Shown here piece after piece: positions 9,114 through 18,279 of a DNA stretch of 64,000 nucleotides. The position numbers and the translations under genes were made by a program. Origin of the DNA: Lentibacillus daqui (GTDB lineage: Bacteria > Bacillota > Bacilli > Bacillales > Amphibacillaceae); assembly GCF_027186265.1 (NCBI RefSeq), contig NZ_CP114176.1, positions 3,688,522-3,752,521 on the forward strand. The letters run 5' to 3'. A model generated the notes under the pieces. It did no database searches. It was not told where the DNA came from and was given only the letters and a program-made list of their open reading frames with translations. Position 1 is the stretch's first letter. Every line of letters starts with the position of its first letter.

Positions 9114-9419
9114 GTTTACCTTCCTTACATCTTAAAATTTGCAGAAAGGATGCAAGCGCTCCTGCTCATTCATTAACAAGGCAGGTCGCGAACTTGTCAC
9201 ACATCTTTTCTTAATCTGTTATATCCTTCATATAGTATATCAAAGTTTTGTATCGACATAAATGTTTATGTCTTGTTAAAATACAGAATCCACGCTTTGA
9301 GATCCCAAAATCTTAATTGCAATGCCCTCGCCAACATTATCATGTCACTAATAGGCAAACACACATTTTATGGGTTATGACATATGATGCATTAATGGAA
9401 AACTGGGGGAGGTGAGGTA
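9114..9419. other. 306-bp divergent intergenic region, mqo/spore hydrolase
   Basis: It holds the promoters of both divergent genes. The only clear structure is the 18-bp palindrome at 9255-9272. I could not fix a sporulation promoter with confidence. Confidence 0.6.
9255..9272. promoter_or_regulatory. Perfect 18-bp palindrome, candidate operator
   Basis: GACATAAA-TG-TTTATGTC is a perfect inverted repeat about 145 bp from each of the two divergent start codons. Its form fits a dimeric repressor site. No regulator is named because I do not recognise the motif. Confidence 0.4.
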
Positions 9420-10835
9420 ATGATTATCCATGTGGTCACAGCGGGTGAAACACTCTGGCAAATCGCAAACAGATATGCCGTCGATATGAATCAAATCGTG
9501 CAATTAAACGGATTACCCAATCCAAATCAATTATTGGTTGGTCAATCACTGGTTATCCCAGTACTTGGTACGCCGCATACGGTTAAAAGCGGTGAAACGT
9601 TATGGTCGATTGCCCAACAGTACGGTGTCCCGGTTCAAACTATTATCCAGGCCAATCAACTAACCAATCCAAATGTTCTTTCCCCAGGAACCAAACTATT
9701 TATCCCACCAGTGACACACGTTGTTCAGCCAAGGGAGACGTTGGCGCAAATTGCAAATCGCTATGGTACCACGGTTCAAGCAATCATGAATGAAAATCAA
9801 TTAACAAACCAAAACATGATTTTTCCGGGAGTGCAACTGGCTATCCCAAGAAGAAAACCCGTGATTGAAGTAAATGCTTATACGTATCAATCAGAGGAAG
9901 ATGCAGTCAACAGCCTTCATGAAGTCGGTAACTTGCTGACTTATTTTAGCCCGTTCGCTTATATGATCAGGGAAGATGGCACCTTGCAACCAATGAATGA
10001 CCAGCGCATGATTCAGGCTGCCGTTGCTGAACATATCACACCGATGCTTTCGATTACCAATTTCACATCTACACAAACGGGATCCAATGTCGCACATATC
10101 ATCCTGAGTAATCCGCAATTAAGTAATCAGGTCATTTCCAACGTACTAAACGTAATGGATCAAAAGGGATATAAGGTCTTAAACGTTGACTTTGAGAATG
10201 TAATGCCAGAAGATCGTGAGAATTATAATCGGTTTTTACAAATGGCGGTTAACCGGCTTCATCCAAGAGGTTATTTGGTATCGACAGCACTTGCTCCAAA
10301 AACGAGTGCAACTCAAGGCGGGCTGTTATATGAAGCACACGATTACGAGGCACATGGCAGAATTGCTGATTTTGTCATTCTGATGACGTATGAATGGGGA
10401 TACCGACTTGGCCCGCCACAGGCAATCTCTCCTATCAATCAAATGAGGCGGGTGGTCGAGTATGCTCTATCAGTAATGCCAGCCGAAAAAATATTTTTAG
10501 GGTTCCAAATCTATGCACGCGATTGGCTTGTTCCCCATGTACAAGGCCAGGAAGCTGAAACATTCAGTCCGCAAGAAGCTATCAGACGGGCAGTAAAATA
10601 TGGCGCATCGATTCAATATGATACGACAGCCCAATCGCCATTTTTCCGCTATGTAGATGAACAGGGCCAAAGACATGAAGTATGGTTTGAAGATGCACGG
10701 AGCGCGCAGGCTAAATTTGATATGGTCAAACAATATAATCTTCGCGGGATTAGTTATTGGGCATTAGGCTATCCTTATCCGCAAAACTGGGCATTGTTGA
10801 ATGACAACTTTACGATAAGAAAATTAACATCGTAA
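9420..10835 (+). CDS. LysM-GH18 spore cortex N-acetylglucosaminidase (YaaH/SleL-like)
   Basis: 471 residues. Three LysM domains (about 2-47, 52-96 and 98-142), each with the G-E/R-T-L-x-x-I-A signature, bind peptidoglycan. A glycoside hydrolase family 18 barrel follows (about 150-460), with the strand-4 motif LNVDFEN where Glu259 is the proton donor. Such proteins (YaaH, SleL) are spore-coat located and cut cortical peptidoglycan at muramic-delta-lactam sites during germination. There is no signal peptide, as expected for a protein deposited from the mother cell. The ATG is preceded by a strong GGGGGAGGTGAGG. Three LysM domains rather than the usual two is a mild variation. Confidence 0.9.
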   Translation: MIIHVVTAGETLWQIANRYAVDMNQIVQLNGLPNPNQLLVGQSLVIPVLGTPHTVKSGETLWSIAQQYGVPVQTIIQANQLTNPNVLSPGTKLFIPPVTHVVQPRETLAQIANRYGTTVQAIMNENQLTNQNMIFPGVQLAIPRRKPVIEVNAYTYQSEEDAVNSLHEVGNLLTYFSPFAYMIREDGTLQPMNDQRMIQAAVAEHITPMLSITNFTSTQTGSNVAHIILSNPQLSNQVISNVLNVMDQKGYKVLNVDFENVMPEDRENYNRFLQMAVNRLHPRGYLVSTALAPKTSATQGGLLYEAHDYEAHGRIADFVILMTYEWGYRLGPPQAISPINQMRRVVEYALSVMPAEKIFLGFQIYARDWLVPHVQGQEAETFSPQEAIRRAVKYGASIQYDTTAQSPFFRYVDEQGQRHEVWFEDARSAQAKFDMVKQYNLRGISYWALGYPYPQNWALLNDNFTIRKLTS

Positions 10836-10946
10836 CTCGTTAAAAAACGGACTAGCCAAATAAACGCTTTTCATTCCTTTTGGTCTCCTTACCATTTAGA
10901 TTTTCACCTTATACTTTCCGCTGCTAAAGATTATAACTTAAAAAAC

Positions 10947-10991
10947 AAGCGTGGCACCCATTACCAATTTATAATGGTGTATACCACGCTT
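10947..10991. terminator. Bidirectional terminator
   Basis: AAGCGTGG (10947-10954) pairs with CCACGCTT (10984-10991), with an inner stem CACC.ATTA / TAATGGTG. A-rich and T-rich flanks serve the spore hydrolase and the converging flavoprotein gene. Confidence 0.8.
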
Positions 10992-11039
10992 ATTTTTATA
11001 CAGGGTTTTGTCCCAGCTTTATTGATATTTTTCTCTACG

Positions 11040-11612
11040 TTAATTTGCAACTGCAACAGATGAAATTGTTTTATGATAGAATTCGATGAAGTTGTTCACT
11101 ACCAAATCAAGGAATTCAATTGTGCCATGATCTGTTATTTCACCAGCATCATTCATTTTTTCATGAACGGATCCGACATATACTTCATTTCCCGGTAGTA
11201 AAATTGGTGATAATGCCGGGTTTGACAGAATTTGTCTTAAATGCATTTGTGCACGGACACTGCCGTGAACACCGATAGAAGAACCAACGATAAATGCCGG
11301 TTTATCTTTGATCGTAAAGTCGCCTCCACGTGATAGCCAGTCAATAGCATTTTTTAATGCACCTGGAATGGAATAATTATATTCTGGAACTGCGAACAAT
11401 ACGGCATCTGAATCCTTTACATCCGCTTTAAATCGATTTACATTTTCTGTCGGCGTATTTTCAATGTCAATGGAAAATGTGTCAACATCATTAATGAATA
11501 CCGGTATAATATCCAATTTATCTGCATAGCGACTTCTCATATACGCCACTAACTTCGCGTTATGTGAGGTTGAACTCGTACTACCTATGATTGCTTTTAC
11601 TTTTATTGCCAT
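11040..11612 (-). CDS. NADPH-dependent FMN reductase family protein
   Basis: 190 residues, one flavodoxin-like domain. The phosphate-binding loop of FMN is seen as IIGSTSSTSHNAKL (about 9-22), and the family motif PEYNYSIPGALKNAIDWLSR (about 76-95) supplies the isoalloxazine contact. Members reduce FMN, azo dyes, quinones or chromate using NAD(P)H; the physiological substrate is not evident. It is monocistronic and divergent from rarA. It could in principle feed reduced flavin to a two-component monooxygenase such as hpaB, but nothing in the layout shows that. Confidence 0.85.
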   Translation of the reverse strand: MAIKVKAIIGSTSSTSHNAKLVAYMRSRYADKLDIIPVFINDVDTFSIDIENTPTENVNRFKADVKDSDAVLFAVPEYNYSIPGALKNAIDWLSRGGDFTIKDKPAFIVGSSIGVHGSVRAQMHLRQILSNPALSPILLPGNEVYVGSVHEKMNDAGEITDHGTIEFLDLVVNNFIEFYHKTISSVAVAN

Positions 11613-11821
11613 CTATAAAAACTCTCCTTTATTATTGTTGGAACAGATCTATATAGTATAATTAGTTCACATATATCTCAAGTCATATGCTTGGCTTGAT
11701 AAACAGGGGACTATTTTCCACGAATCCCACTGTATTATCGTTTAGATGTCGGTTTAATGTGGAAATATGTTAAATGTAATATATTTCAGACATACGAAAA
11801 AATTGGCGAGGAGGTAATACC

Positions 11822-13147
11822 TTGAAACAAGGCTCGTTATTTGAAAATGAAAATGATAAGCATCAGCCTTTAGCCAACAGCGTACGCCCTCAATATTTAG
11901 AAGATTTTGTTGGTCAGAAACATTTACTGGGAAATGGAAAGGTTTTACGGGAAATGATTGAAAATGATCAAGTCTCGTCCATGATTTTCTGGGGACCGCC
12001 TGGAGTAGGAAAAACAACCCTCGCTAAAATTATCGCCAATCATACGAAGGCAAAGTTTATTCCTTTTAGCGCCGTATCAACTGGTATTAAAGATATTCGT
12101 AAGGTGATGAAAGAGGCCGAAGAAAACAGGGAATTAGGTGATAAATGCATTTTGTTTATTGATGAAATTCATCGGTTCAATAAGGCACAGCAGGATGCAT
12201 TTTTACCCTATGTCGAAAAAGGAAGCATTATCCTTATCGGTGCAACCACTGAAAATCCATCCTTTGAAATAAATTCAGCTTTGTTGTCACGCAGTAAAGT
12301 TTTTGTCTTATATCAGTTATCAAATAACGAGATAGTTGAATTGTTACAAAAAGCTATTTCCAATCCAAAGGGCTTGGGAAATCAAGATATTCAACTGGAA
12401 GATGGGGTGCTGGAAGCGATAGCGGCGTTTTCTGATGGTGATGGAAGAATTGCCTTAAATACGTTGGAAATGGCCGTATTAAACGGAAAAAGACAGGAAG
12501 CATCCGTTACTATTGGTAAAGAAGATTTAACCCAGCTTATTCAAAGGAAGTCGCTACTATATGATAAAGATGGGGAAGAACATTATAATATCATATCGGC
12601 ACTCCATAAATCGATGCGAAATAGTGATGTTAATGCCTCTGTTTATTGGTTATCCCGGATGCTGGAATCTGGGGAAGACCCCTTGTTTATTGCGAGAAGA
12701 TTAGTCAGATTTGCCAGCGAAGATGTTGGCTTGGCAGATAACAGGGCTTTGGGAATAGCAGTAGCTGTATTTCAATCCTGTCAATTCATTGGTATGCCAG
12801 AATGCGATGTGCATCTTACCCAAGCCGTCATTTATCTTGCCATGGCACCAAAGTCAAATTCGGCTTATGTGGCTTATTCAAAGGCTAAAAAAGATGCGCA
12901 ACAATCAATGAATGAACCGGTTCCTTTACAGTTACGTAATGCACCAACGAAACTGATGAAAGATTTGAACTATGGCAAGGGGTATCAATATGCTCATGAC
13001 ACAGATGAAAAACTGACTACAATAAAAACCATGCCGGATTCTCTAGCAGGACATGAATATTATTTTCCGACTTCTCAAGGTTCGGAAGCTAAAATCAAAG
13101 ATAGGTTAAAACAAATTTCCGATTGGCATAAACAAAATGATCATTGA
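11822..13147 (+). CDS. rarA: Replication-associated recombination protein A (RarA/MgsA) AAA+ ATPase
   Basis: 441 residues. The AAA+ core has Walker A GPPGVGKTT (about 60-68), Walker B CILFIDEIHRF (about 107-117), sensor 1 IGATTENPS, followed by the lid and the MgsA tetramerisation domain (from about 255; LHKSMRNSDVNASVYWLSRM). RarA acts at stalled replication forks. The start is TTG at 11822 with GAGGAGG upstream; this gives an N-terminus MKQGSLFE. The peptide QGSLF (residues 3-7) fits the QxSLF sliding-clamp binding consensus. The N-terminal form looks more like the enterobacterial/clostridial RarA type than B. subtilis YrvN. Confidence 0.92.
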   Translation: MKQGSLFENENDKHQPLANSVRPQYLEDFVGQKHLLGNGKVLREMIENDQVSSMIFWGPPGVGKTTLAKIIANHTKAKFIPFSAVSTGIKDIRKVMKEAEENRELGDKCILFIDEIHRFNKAQQDAFLPYVEKGSIILIGATTENPSFEINSALLSRSKVFVLYQLSNNEIVELLQKAISNPKGLGNQDIQLEDGVLEAIAAFSDGDGRIALNTLEMAVLNGKRQEASVTIGKEDLTQLIQRKSLLYDKDGEEHYNIISALHKSMRNSDVNASVYWLSRMLESGEDPLFIARRLVRFASEDVGLADNRALGIAVAVFQSCQFIGMPECDVHLTQAVIYLAMAPKSNSAYVAYSKAKKDAQQSMNEPVPLQLRNAPTKLMKDLNYGKGYQYAHDTDEKLTTIKTMPDSLAGHEYYFPTSQGSEAKIKDRLKQISDWHKQNDH

Positions 13148-13539
13148 TGGGATTTTCAATTAAATATTGATATCGGCGCCAGGAGAATATACTAAATATT
13201 GAATGAGCATATCTTCCCTCCTTTTGTTGGTTGAACGTTATTTAATTGCGTTGTATCATACGAATCTGTCAGGCTGCTATACATAGGTGGTTTCACTAGT
13301 TAGTTTTATGGGACCGGCCAGACCAAATAAAAAGAGATTTTAATGAGCAGAACTTGCGTAGAGGAGGGAGGTGACTAACCTCTGTCCCCCTACACCACCT
13401 TTTTTCTTACCAATGGGTTTTTCATTTTTTTGTTCCATAAGCATTTGCACTTTAAAAATTTCAAAATAAATGTCAAAGAATGATTCGTTTCATCCGTGCA
13501 TGTATCAAGAACATCTATTATAGAATCAGCCTCGCCCAT
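13148..13539. other. 390-bp region without a convincing gene
   Basis: Between convergent rarA and the Gfo/Idh gene. A start-to-stop run of 27 codons at about 13204 lacks a well-placed ribosome binding site. The one clear structure is an imperfect hairpin with T run at 13358-13405. Confidence 0.5.
13358..13405 (+). terminator. Probable distal terminator after rarA
   Basis: Inner hairpin AGGT-GACTA-ACCT lies within an imperfect outer stem GTAG...CTAC and is followed by CCACCTTTTTT. It is 210 bp past the rarA stop, so it may instead belong to an unseen small transcript. Confidence 0.45.
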
Positions 13540-14556
13540 CTACTTTAAGTTTTCAATTCCCCTTTCCAACATTTCCATTTGCAGCAGTGTCTGTTCATCT
13601 GTAATGGTTTTATCTTGACCATTTATGACGGCTTTATATAAGTCATCATACACTCTTCCATAATCGCCATTTACAGATTTCACTTTTTCTTCGTGGATTG
13701 TACCTTCTTCATCAATATATGTCAGTACACCATAATGTTTTATTGTATCTATACCAAAATCTTTGTTATCAGGCATGTAAAACAACTTTAAATGTTCCTC
13801 CTGACGATCTTTGGTTTGTTTCACAAAGCACCCATTTTTGCCATAAACGACGAAGCTCGGTCTTTCTTTAAGTCTAAAATAACTGGATTTTACAGATACC
13901 TTTAATCTACCAAAGTATAAATCCAAATCGAAATAGTCATTCATTCTCCCTTGTCCTAATAATTGCCTTACATCGTAATGTATATGATCCGGCTTGCCGA
14001 AGTAACTGATGACCTGATCCAGTGTATGGCAGCCATGTGCATATAAGAATGACGAAGCGGGATCAAAAGAGTGGGCAGACTCGGGTACTTCGGGGCGGTA
14101 ATAGTCAAAATGCATTTCCACTTCCAGCAAGTCCCCTATTTTCCCTTCTTCTATGACCTTTTGAACGGTTAAAAAATCACTATCGAAACGTCTATTTTGA
14201 TACGCCTGAACAATTAATCCTTTCTCTTTCGCCAATGCAAATATTTCTTTTGCCTGCCCTGAATTTTCCATAAAAGGCTTCTCTACCAAACAGTTTTTAT
14301 TATGTTCCAATACTAGTTTTGCGTATTCATAGTGGCTGTCATGTTTTGTGCAAACCACAATGAGTTGAATGTCCTTGTCGTTTAATAATTCATCTAAGTC
14401 GGAAGTATAATTTATTCCTGCAACCTTATCCCAGCTGTCATGTTCAGGATTTCTCCGATAAATTGTTTTTACCTTTATATTCTCTCTTTGCAGTACGAAC
14501 GGCAGGTGATATCTGTTCGTGCTTTTCCCATTTCCAATATAACCGATAGTAAGCAT
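13540..14556 (-). CDS. Gfo/Idh/MocA family NAD(P)-dependent oxidoreductase
   Basis: 338 residues. The N-terminal Rossmann domain starts GYIGNGKSTNRYHLP (about 4-18) and carries the family EKPF motif (in CLVEKPFMENSGQ, about 89-101), whose lysine is catalytic. The C-terminal mixed sheet holds YAHGCHTLDQVISYFGKPDH, with the usual catalytic His in GCH.LD. Such enzymes oxidise or reduce sugars, inositols or sugar acids; the closest remembered form is the YdgJ/IolW inositol dehydrogenase group. AGGAGGT precedes the ATG. It lies downstream of the mannose PTS operon on the same strand but behind a hairpin, so sugar metabolism is plausible but co-transcription is unproven. Confidence 0.85.
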   Translation of the reverse strand: MLTIGYIGNGKSTNRYHLPFVLQRENIKVKTIYRRNPEHDSWDKVAGINYTSDLDELLNDKDIQLIVVCTKHDSHYEYAKLVLEHNKNCLVEKPFMENSGQAKEIFALAKEKGLIVQAYQNRRFDSDFLTVQKVIEEGKIGDLLEVEMHFDYYRPEVPESAHSFDPASSFLYAHGCHTLDQVISYFGKPDHIHYDVRQLLGQGRMNDYFDLDLYFGRLKVSVKSSYFRLKERPSFVVYGKNGCFVKQTKDRQEEHLKLFYMPDNKDFGIDTIKHYGVLTYIDEEGTIHEEKVKSVNGDYGRVYDDLYKAVINGQDKTITDEQTLLQMEMLERGIENLK

Positions 14557-14598
14557 AGCGACCTCCTAAAAATATATTTATATGCAATATCTTTATAT

Positions 14599-14650
14599 AA
14601 AGAAGCACCTCCTTAAATTGATAGGTTTATCATACCGGAGGCACTTCTTT
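14599..14650 (-). terminator. Hairpin between manZ and the Gfo/Idh gene
   Basis: AAAGAAG-CA-CCTCC pairs with GGAGG-CA-CTTCTTT around a 24-nt loop. The T run is weak (CTTCTTTAT), so it may be a partial terminator or processing hairpin that lowers expression of the downstream dehydrogenase. Confidence 0.5.
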
Positions 14651-14722
14651 ATTTGTATACATTATTACGCCGGGCTCATAGTTAATCTTTGAAAAAAAAC
14701 CCTGAATAAGCGTCTTTACTGA

Positions 14723-15634
14723 TTACATCAAGTGTATGAGGTGGAAGACAATACCGACCACGAACAACCCAAGAATCATCATAATTGGAGAGACTTTCTT
14801 CCTAAGTAGCCACATACAAAGAAGTGTTAGCAACAATCCAGCCAAACCAGGAATTAAGCTGTCCAAGTTGTCTTGTAATGTGGTTACATCATATTTGCTC
14901 AATGACCGACCGTCAGCTTGCTGTTCCAATGCACTTTTAATTCCTGCAGCTCCAGAAGGTAACTTATCCCAATCAATATATGCACCTTCGTCAAGTTTCA
15001 CCTTGGATACCGTCGGCGTAAATGTTACATCTACCCAACGATTGACTAATGCACCAAGGATGAACATACCTAGTATTGCAGCACCTTTCGTAATATCCTG
15101 AAGTAATCCGCCAGATAAGTCATCCGTAATTTTGGAACCAGCCTTGTAGCCAAGTTCTTGTGTATACCACATGAATCCCATACGAATGAGATTCCATAAA
15201 ACGAAGTAAAGAATGGGTCCAAGTATGTTGCCAGTCATAGCCAGAGAAGCCGCCAATGCACCAAGGATTGGTTTAACCGTAAACCAGAAAGTTGGATCCC
15301 CAATACCCGCCAATGGTCCCATCATACCGACTTTAACACCTTGAATTGCTTTGTTGTCAACCGGCGCGCCGTTTGCACGTTCTTCTTCGAGCGCTAAAGT
15401 TACACCCATAATAGGTGAAGCTACATATGGATGCGTATTAAAAAACTCCAAGTGACGTTGCAGTGCAGCAGCACGGTCTTCTTTTGTTTTATATAATCTT
15501 TTGATCGCGGGAATCATGGAAAATGCCCAACCACCGTTTTGCATACGTTCATAGTTCCAAGAACCTTGAAGGAACGTGGAACGCCACCAAATAGAAACAC
15601 GATCTCTTCTTGATAATTTCAATTCCTGTGCCAA
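14723..15634 (-). CDS. manZ: PTS mannose/fructose/sorbose family transporter subunit IID
   Basis: 303 residues of the EIID-Man family. The soluble N-terminal part shows the hallmark NYERMQNGGWAFSMIPAIKRLY (about 25-46) and GVKVGMMGPLAGIGDPTFW (about 103-121). Hydrophobic helices follow in the C-terminal third. With IIC it forms the membrane channel that moves and phosphorylates hexoses such as mannose, glucose or glucosamine. It is the third gene of manXYZ, 20 bp after manY. An inserted segment near residues 195-245, rich in charged residues, is typical of the longer EIID proteins. Confidence 0.93.
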   Translation of the reverse strand: MAQELKLSRRDRVSIWWRSTFLQGSWNYERMQNGGWAFSMIPAIKRLYKTKEDRAAALQRHLEFFNTHPYVASPIMGVTLALEEERANGAPVDNKAIQGVKVGMMGPLAGIGDPTFWFTVKPILGALAASLAMTGNILGPILYFVLWNLIRMGFMWYTQELGYKAGSKITDDLSGGLLQDITKGAAILGMFILGALVNRWVDVTFTPTVSKVKLDEGAYIDWDKLPSGAAGIKSALEQQADGRSLSKYDVTTLQDNLDSLIPGLAGLLLTLLCMWLLRKKVSPIMMILGLFVVGIVFHLIHLM

Positions 15635-15654
15635 CTTATATCCTCCTCCTTCTT

Positions 15655-16461
15655 TTAGTAGTTATCAATAATATCGCCTAATGGATCGCCAGTATTTCCG
15701 TTTCCACCATTACCTGAACCGCCTTGTTTCGTAAGTGCTAAATAGATAAGTGCAAGCGATAAACCGATACCGCCAAGACCTAATAAGGTAATGTCAGGAA
15801 TAGTTGCCAATACGAAACCAATCGCAAAGAATGGCCATACTTCTTTTGTAGCCATCATGTTAATAACCATTGCATAACCAACAGCTACTACCATCCCACC
15901 ACCGATTGCCAAACCGTCTGTCAACCAGTCTGGCATAGCTTGAAGTAACTCTTTAACCGGACCTGCGCCAATAGCCACAATCAATGCGGCGGGGATTGCA
16001 ATACGTAACCCCTGCAGGCAGATACCAACAATATGCCAAAAATCTATTTTTCGAAGGTTTCCTTCCTTGGCTGCGGCATCCATCAAGTGTACTATTCCTG
16101 TTGCAATCGTACGGACGATGATTGTCAATAATAAACCTGCAACTGCAAGTGGAACTGCGATCGCGATTGCAGATGACACGCCGGCTTCACCTTGACCACC
16201 TAAAACTAAAATAATTGCAGATGCAACAGATGCTAATGCAGCGTCTGGTGCTACGGCAGCTCCGATATTTGCCCAACCTAAAGCGAGAAATTGCAGGGTA
16301 CCACCTAAAACAAGGCATGCCGCTAAATCTCCCGTAACTAATCCGATTAATGTACAAGCAATAATTGGCTGATGGAAATGGAATTCATCCAATACTCCTT
16401 CCATACCAGCCAAAAATGCTACGATAACAATTAATATTATTTGAATAATATTTAAATCCAT
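15655..16461 (-). CDS. manY: PTS mannose/fructose/sorbose family transporter subunit IIC
   Basis: 268 residues, EIIC-Man type. It has seven or eight hydrophobic segments, including AFLAGMEGVLDEFHFHQPII (about 17-36), which carries the conserved sugar-site region, and LGGTLQFLALGWANIGAAVAP (about 52-72). It forms the sugar channel with IID. The C-terminus ends in a Gly/Asn-rich tail (GGSGNGGNGNTGDP). It sits 27 bp after manX and 20 bp before manZ in one operon. Confidence 0.93.
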   Translation of the reverse strand: MDLNIIQIILIVIVAFLAGMEGVLDEFHFHQPIIACTLIGLVTGDLAACLVLGGTLQFLALGWANIGAAVAPDAALASVASAIILVLGGQGEAGVSSAIAIAVPLAVAGLLLTIIVRTIATGIVHLMDAAAKEGNLRKIDFWHIVGICLQGLRIAIPAALIVAIGAGPVKELLQAMPDWLTDGLAIGGGMVVAVGYAMVINMMATKEVWPFFAIGFVLATIPDITLLGLGGIGLSLALIYLALTKQGGSGNGGNGNTGDPLGDIIDNY

Positions 16462-16488
16462 AATTATTAATCTCCCTTTTTCTGATAA

Positions 16489-17463
16489 TTAGGATCGCTT
16501 CCGTTTGTCTAACTCCGCTTGAGCCCTTTTAATAATTTCATCCATGTCGCCTTGTGAATCGTTTGGAACTTTGCGTACATCGAAGCTCAGACCAGCTTCT
16601 TTTAACTTATTGAAAGCATCAATATCATCTTGGCTAAAGGCCAACACCTTATTCGGTTGAACTTTACCAGGTGAGTGTGCCATGGAACCAACGTTGATTG
16701 TCTCCAGTGGAACACCGCCTTCAACCGCCCTAAGCGCATCTTGCGGGTTTTCAAAAAGAAGTAACGCGCGCTGGCCACCAAAGTGTTGATCATCTTTAGC
16801 TAGTTCGATCATTTTATAGATAGGAACAACATGTGCTTTTACACCTGAAGGAGCAGCCTGTTGGATTAATTTCTTACGGAGTTCATCCTTCGCTACTTCA
16901 TCAGATACAACGATGATACGTGTAGGCTGTGTACTTTTCGTCCAGGATGTTGCTACTTGTCCATGAAGTAAACGAGAGTCAATACGCGCTAACACGTATT
17001 CAAATTTACCAGGAGCACCTGCATTTGATGGTTGAGCAGTATCTGCAGCAGAATCTGCGGGCTCTAATTCTTCAGGTTTTACTTTAACCGCTTCTTTAGC
17101 TGTACCGAGAATATGTGCAGCGATTTCATGCGCTGTGTTCATTGAAAGACGCGATGCATAAGCTTCGATCAACATTGCTAAGTTCAAACCAGCAACGATT
17201 GCCCATTTATCTTTGGGTTCTTCTATCAAGCTGTTGGCTTGGTTAAAAGGAGTTCCACCCCAAAGATCGACTAAGAATAATACTTCATCTTGATTGTCGA
17301 AAGAGGCGATTGCTTCTTTCATTTTTGCCTTTACATCATCAGGTCCTTCGCTTGGCATTAATGTAATTGCCTTCACATTTTCTTGTTCTCCAAAGATCAT
17401 TGATCCAGATTGCAAAATACCATTAGCAAATTCACCGTGACTGGCAATGATAATTCCTACCAT
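16489..17463 (-). CDS. manX: PTS mannose-type IIAB fusion
   Basis: 324 residues with two soluble PTS domains in one chain. IIA spans about 1-135 with phosphorylated His9 ([10 protein letters not shown]); a Ala/Glu/Pro-rich linker covers about 128-153; IIB spans 154-324 with active His167 in [12 protein letters not shown]. Phosphate passes from HPr to His9, to His167, then to sugar at the IICD channel. First gene of manXYZ. Its leader contains a long hairpin followed by T runs (17580-17672) and a candidate cre site, pointing to conditional control. No LevR-type activator or sigma-54 promoter is visible nearby. Confidence 0.93.
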   Translation of the reverse strand: MVGIIIASHGEFANGILQSGSMIFGEQENVKAITLMPSEGPDDVKAKMKEAIASFDNQDEVLFLVDLWGGTPFNQANSLIEEPKDKWAIVAGLNLAMLIEAYASRLSMNTAHEIAAHILGTAKEAVKVKPEELEPADSAADTAQPSNAGAPGKFEYVLARIDSRLLHGQVATSWTKSTQPTRIIVVSDEVAKDELRKKLIQQAAPSGVKAHVVPIYKMIELAKDDQHFGGQRALLLFENPQDALRAVEGGVPLETINVGSMAHSPGKVQPNKVLAFSQDDIDAFNKLKEAGLSFDVRKVPNDSQGDMDEIIKRAQAELDKRKRS

Positions 17464-17539
17464 CTTTTTACCTCCTCTTATGATTGTTAAGGCTTAAAAT
17501 AAACATGGTAAGCTCCCAAAGTAGTATTTTTCAAACTCT

Positions 17540-17555
17540 TCTAAAGCGATTACAT
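17540..17555. promoter_or_regulatory. Candidate cre (CcpA) site in the manX leader
   Basis: TCTAAAGCGATTACAT matches the consensus WTGNAANCGNWWNCAW except at two positions. It lies between the leader hairpin and manX, where CcpA could act as a roadblock. The match is imperfect, so this is tentative. Confidence 0.3.
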
Positions 17556-17579
17556 GGTTGGTTAAAAAACAATAAAAAA

Positions 17580-17672
17580 GGCATGAGTAAAAAATAGATT
17601 AGTAGAATTAAATAAAGGCAGGGTATAGAAGGACCCTTGTTCTTTGTTTAATCACTTCTTTTTACTCATGCC
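17580..17672 (-). promoter_or_regulatory. Long leader hairpin with terminator-like T runs upstream of manX
   Basis: A perfect 14-bp inverted repeat, GGCATGAGTAAAAA (17580-17593) and its complement (17659-17672), encloses 65 bases. On the minus strand the stem is followed by TTTTTTATTG and a second T run. Placed in the untranslated leader, it looks like a conditional terminator or mRNA stability element. It does not match an antiterminator sequence that I know. Confidence 0.55.
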
Positions 17673-17755
17673 TGATCGAATCAGTAACACGTAATTATTT
17701 GATTTTTTGAAAGGACTTTAATACACAGCGTTATATAAATCAGCTTCCGAATCAC

Positions 17756-17773
17756 TTTACGAGCTTCCGTAAA
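17756..17773. promoter_or_regulatory. Candidate operator upstream of manX
   Basis: TTTACG-AGCTTC-CGTAAA is a perfect 6-bp dyad with a 6-bp centre. A second AGCTTCCG lies 22 bp to its left, forming a direct repeat. The position, between manO and the leader hairpin, suits the manX promoter region. Confidence 0.35.
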
Positions 17774-17867
17774 TTATCTTAACACACCGGTTATTCTCTT
17801 TCAATAAAATAGGTTATTTGTCCCCTCTCTGTAACAGTTGGTTTGACAATTATGAAGATGACCCAAC

Positions 17868-17894
17868 AAAAAAAGACAAGTTCCAACCTGTCTT
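17868..17894 (-). terminator. Terminator after manO
   Basis: On the minus strand AAGACAGG, a short loop and CTTGTCTT are followed by seven T residues. It lies 14 bases beyond the manO stop and separates manO from manXYZ. Confidence 0.8.
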
Positions 17895-17907
17895 GAATGT
17901 AAAATCC

Positions 17908-18279
17908 TTACCTTTTAAATATACTCTTGAAATTGCGTTTGATTACATCAAAGAAACTTAATGATTGGACCATATGATTTGGATCAACGTATTCGCGAAT
18001 GGCTCGAAAGACCTTTTTTGGATCTTTAGAAGAAAATGAATATGTCCCATTCCGCTTCGTTTGGATAGCATAACGCGGGATCCATTTCCCTTTGAACAAA
18101 ACTGAAGCAATCACGTAATCAACTTCTTCCCAAGGAATTTGAATAAATTTACGAGCATCACGATTATTGAAGAATTCAAATCCTTTGTCTCCAATCATAA
18201 TTTTACCATAATCTGAAATTCTTATATGTGAGGTTGCATCAATAACTAAATCGACTTTTGTATTGATTGATTGGACCAT
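17908..18279 (-). CDS. manO: DUF956 protein, mannose-PTS associated (ManO-like)
   Basis: 123 residues. It is recognised as DUF956 by VDLVIDATSHIRISDYGKIMIGDKGFEFFN (read from residue 9) and the central IPWEEVDYVIASVLFKGKWIPRY region. DUF956 genes travel with mannose-family PTS operons in lactic acid bacteria and Bacillaceae, often called manO, usually as the last operon gene. Here it lies upstream, on the same strand but behind its own terminator, so it is a separate unit. The fold looks PH/GRAM-like; a regulatory role is assumed, not shown. Confidence 0.75.
   Translation of the reverse strand: MVQSINTKVDLVIDATSHIRISDYGKIMIGDKGFEFFNNRDARKFIQIPWEEVDYVIASVLFKGKWIPRYAIQTKRNGTYSFSSKDPKKVFRAIREYVDPNHMVQSLSFFDVIKRNFKSIFKR

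Noticed and set aside
11326..11341. CCACGTGA in the flavin reductase gene as parS
   Set aside because: Only the central CACGTG core agrees; the flanks do not match.
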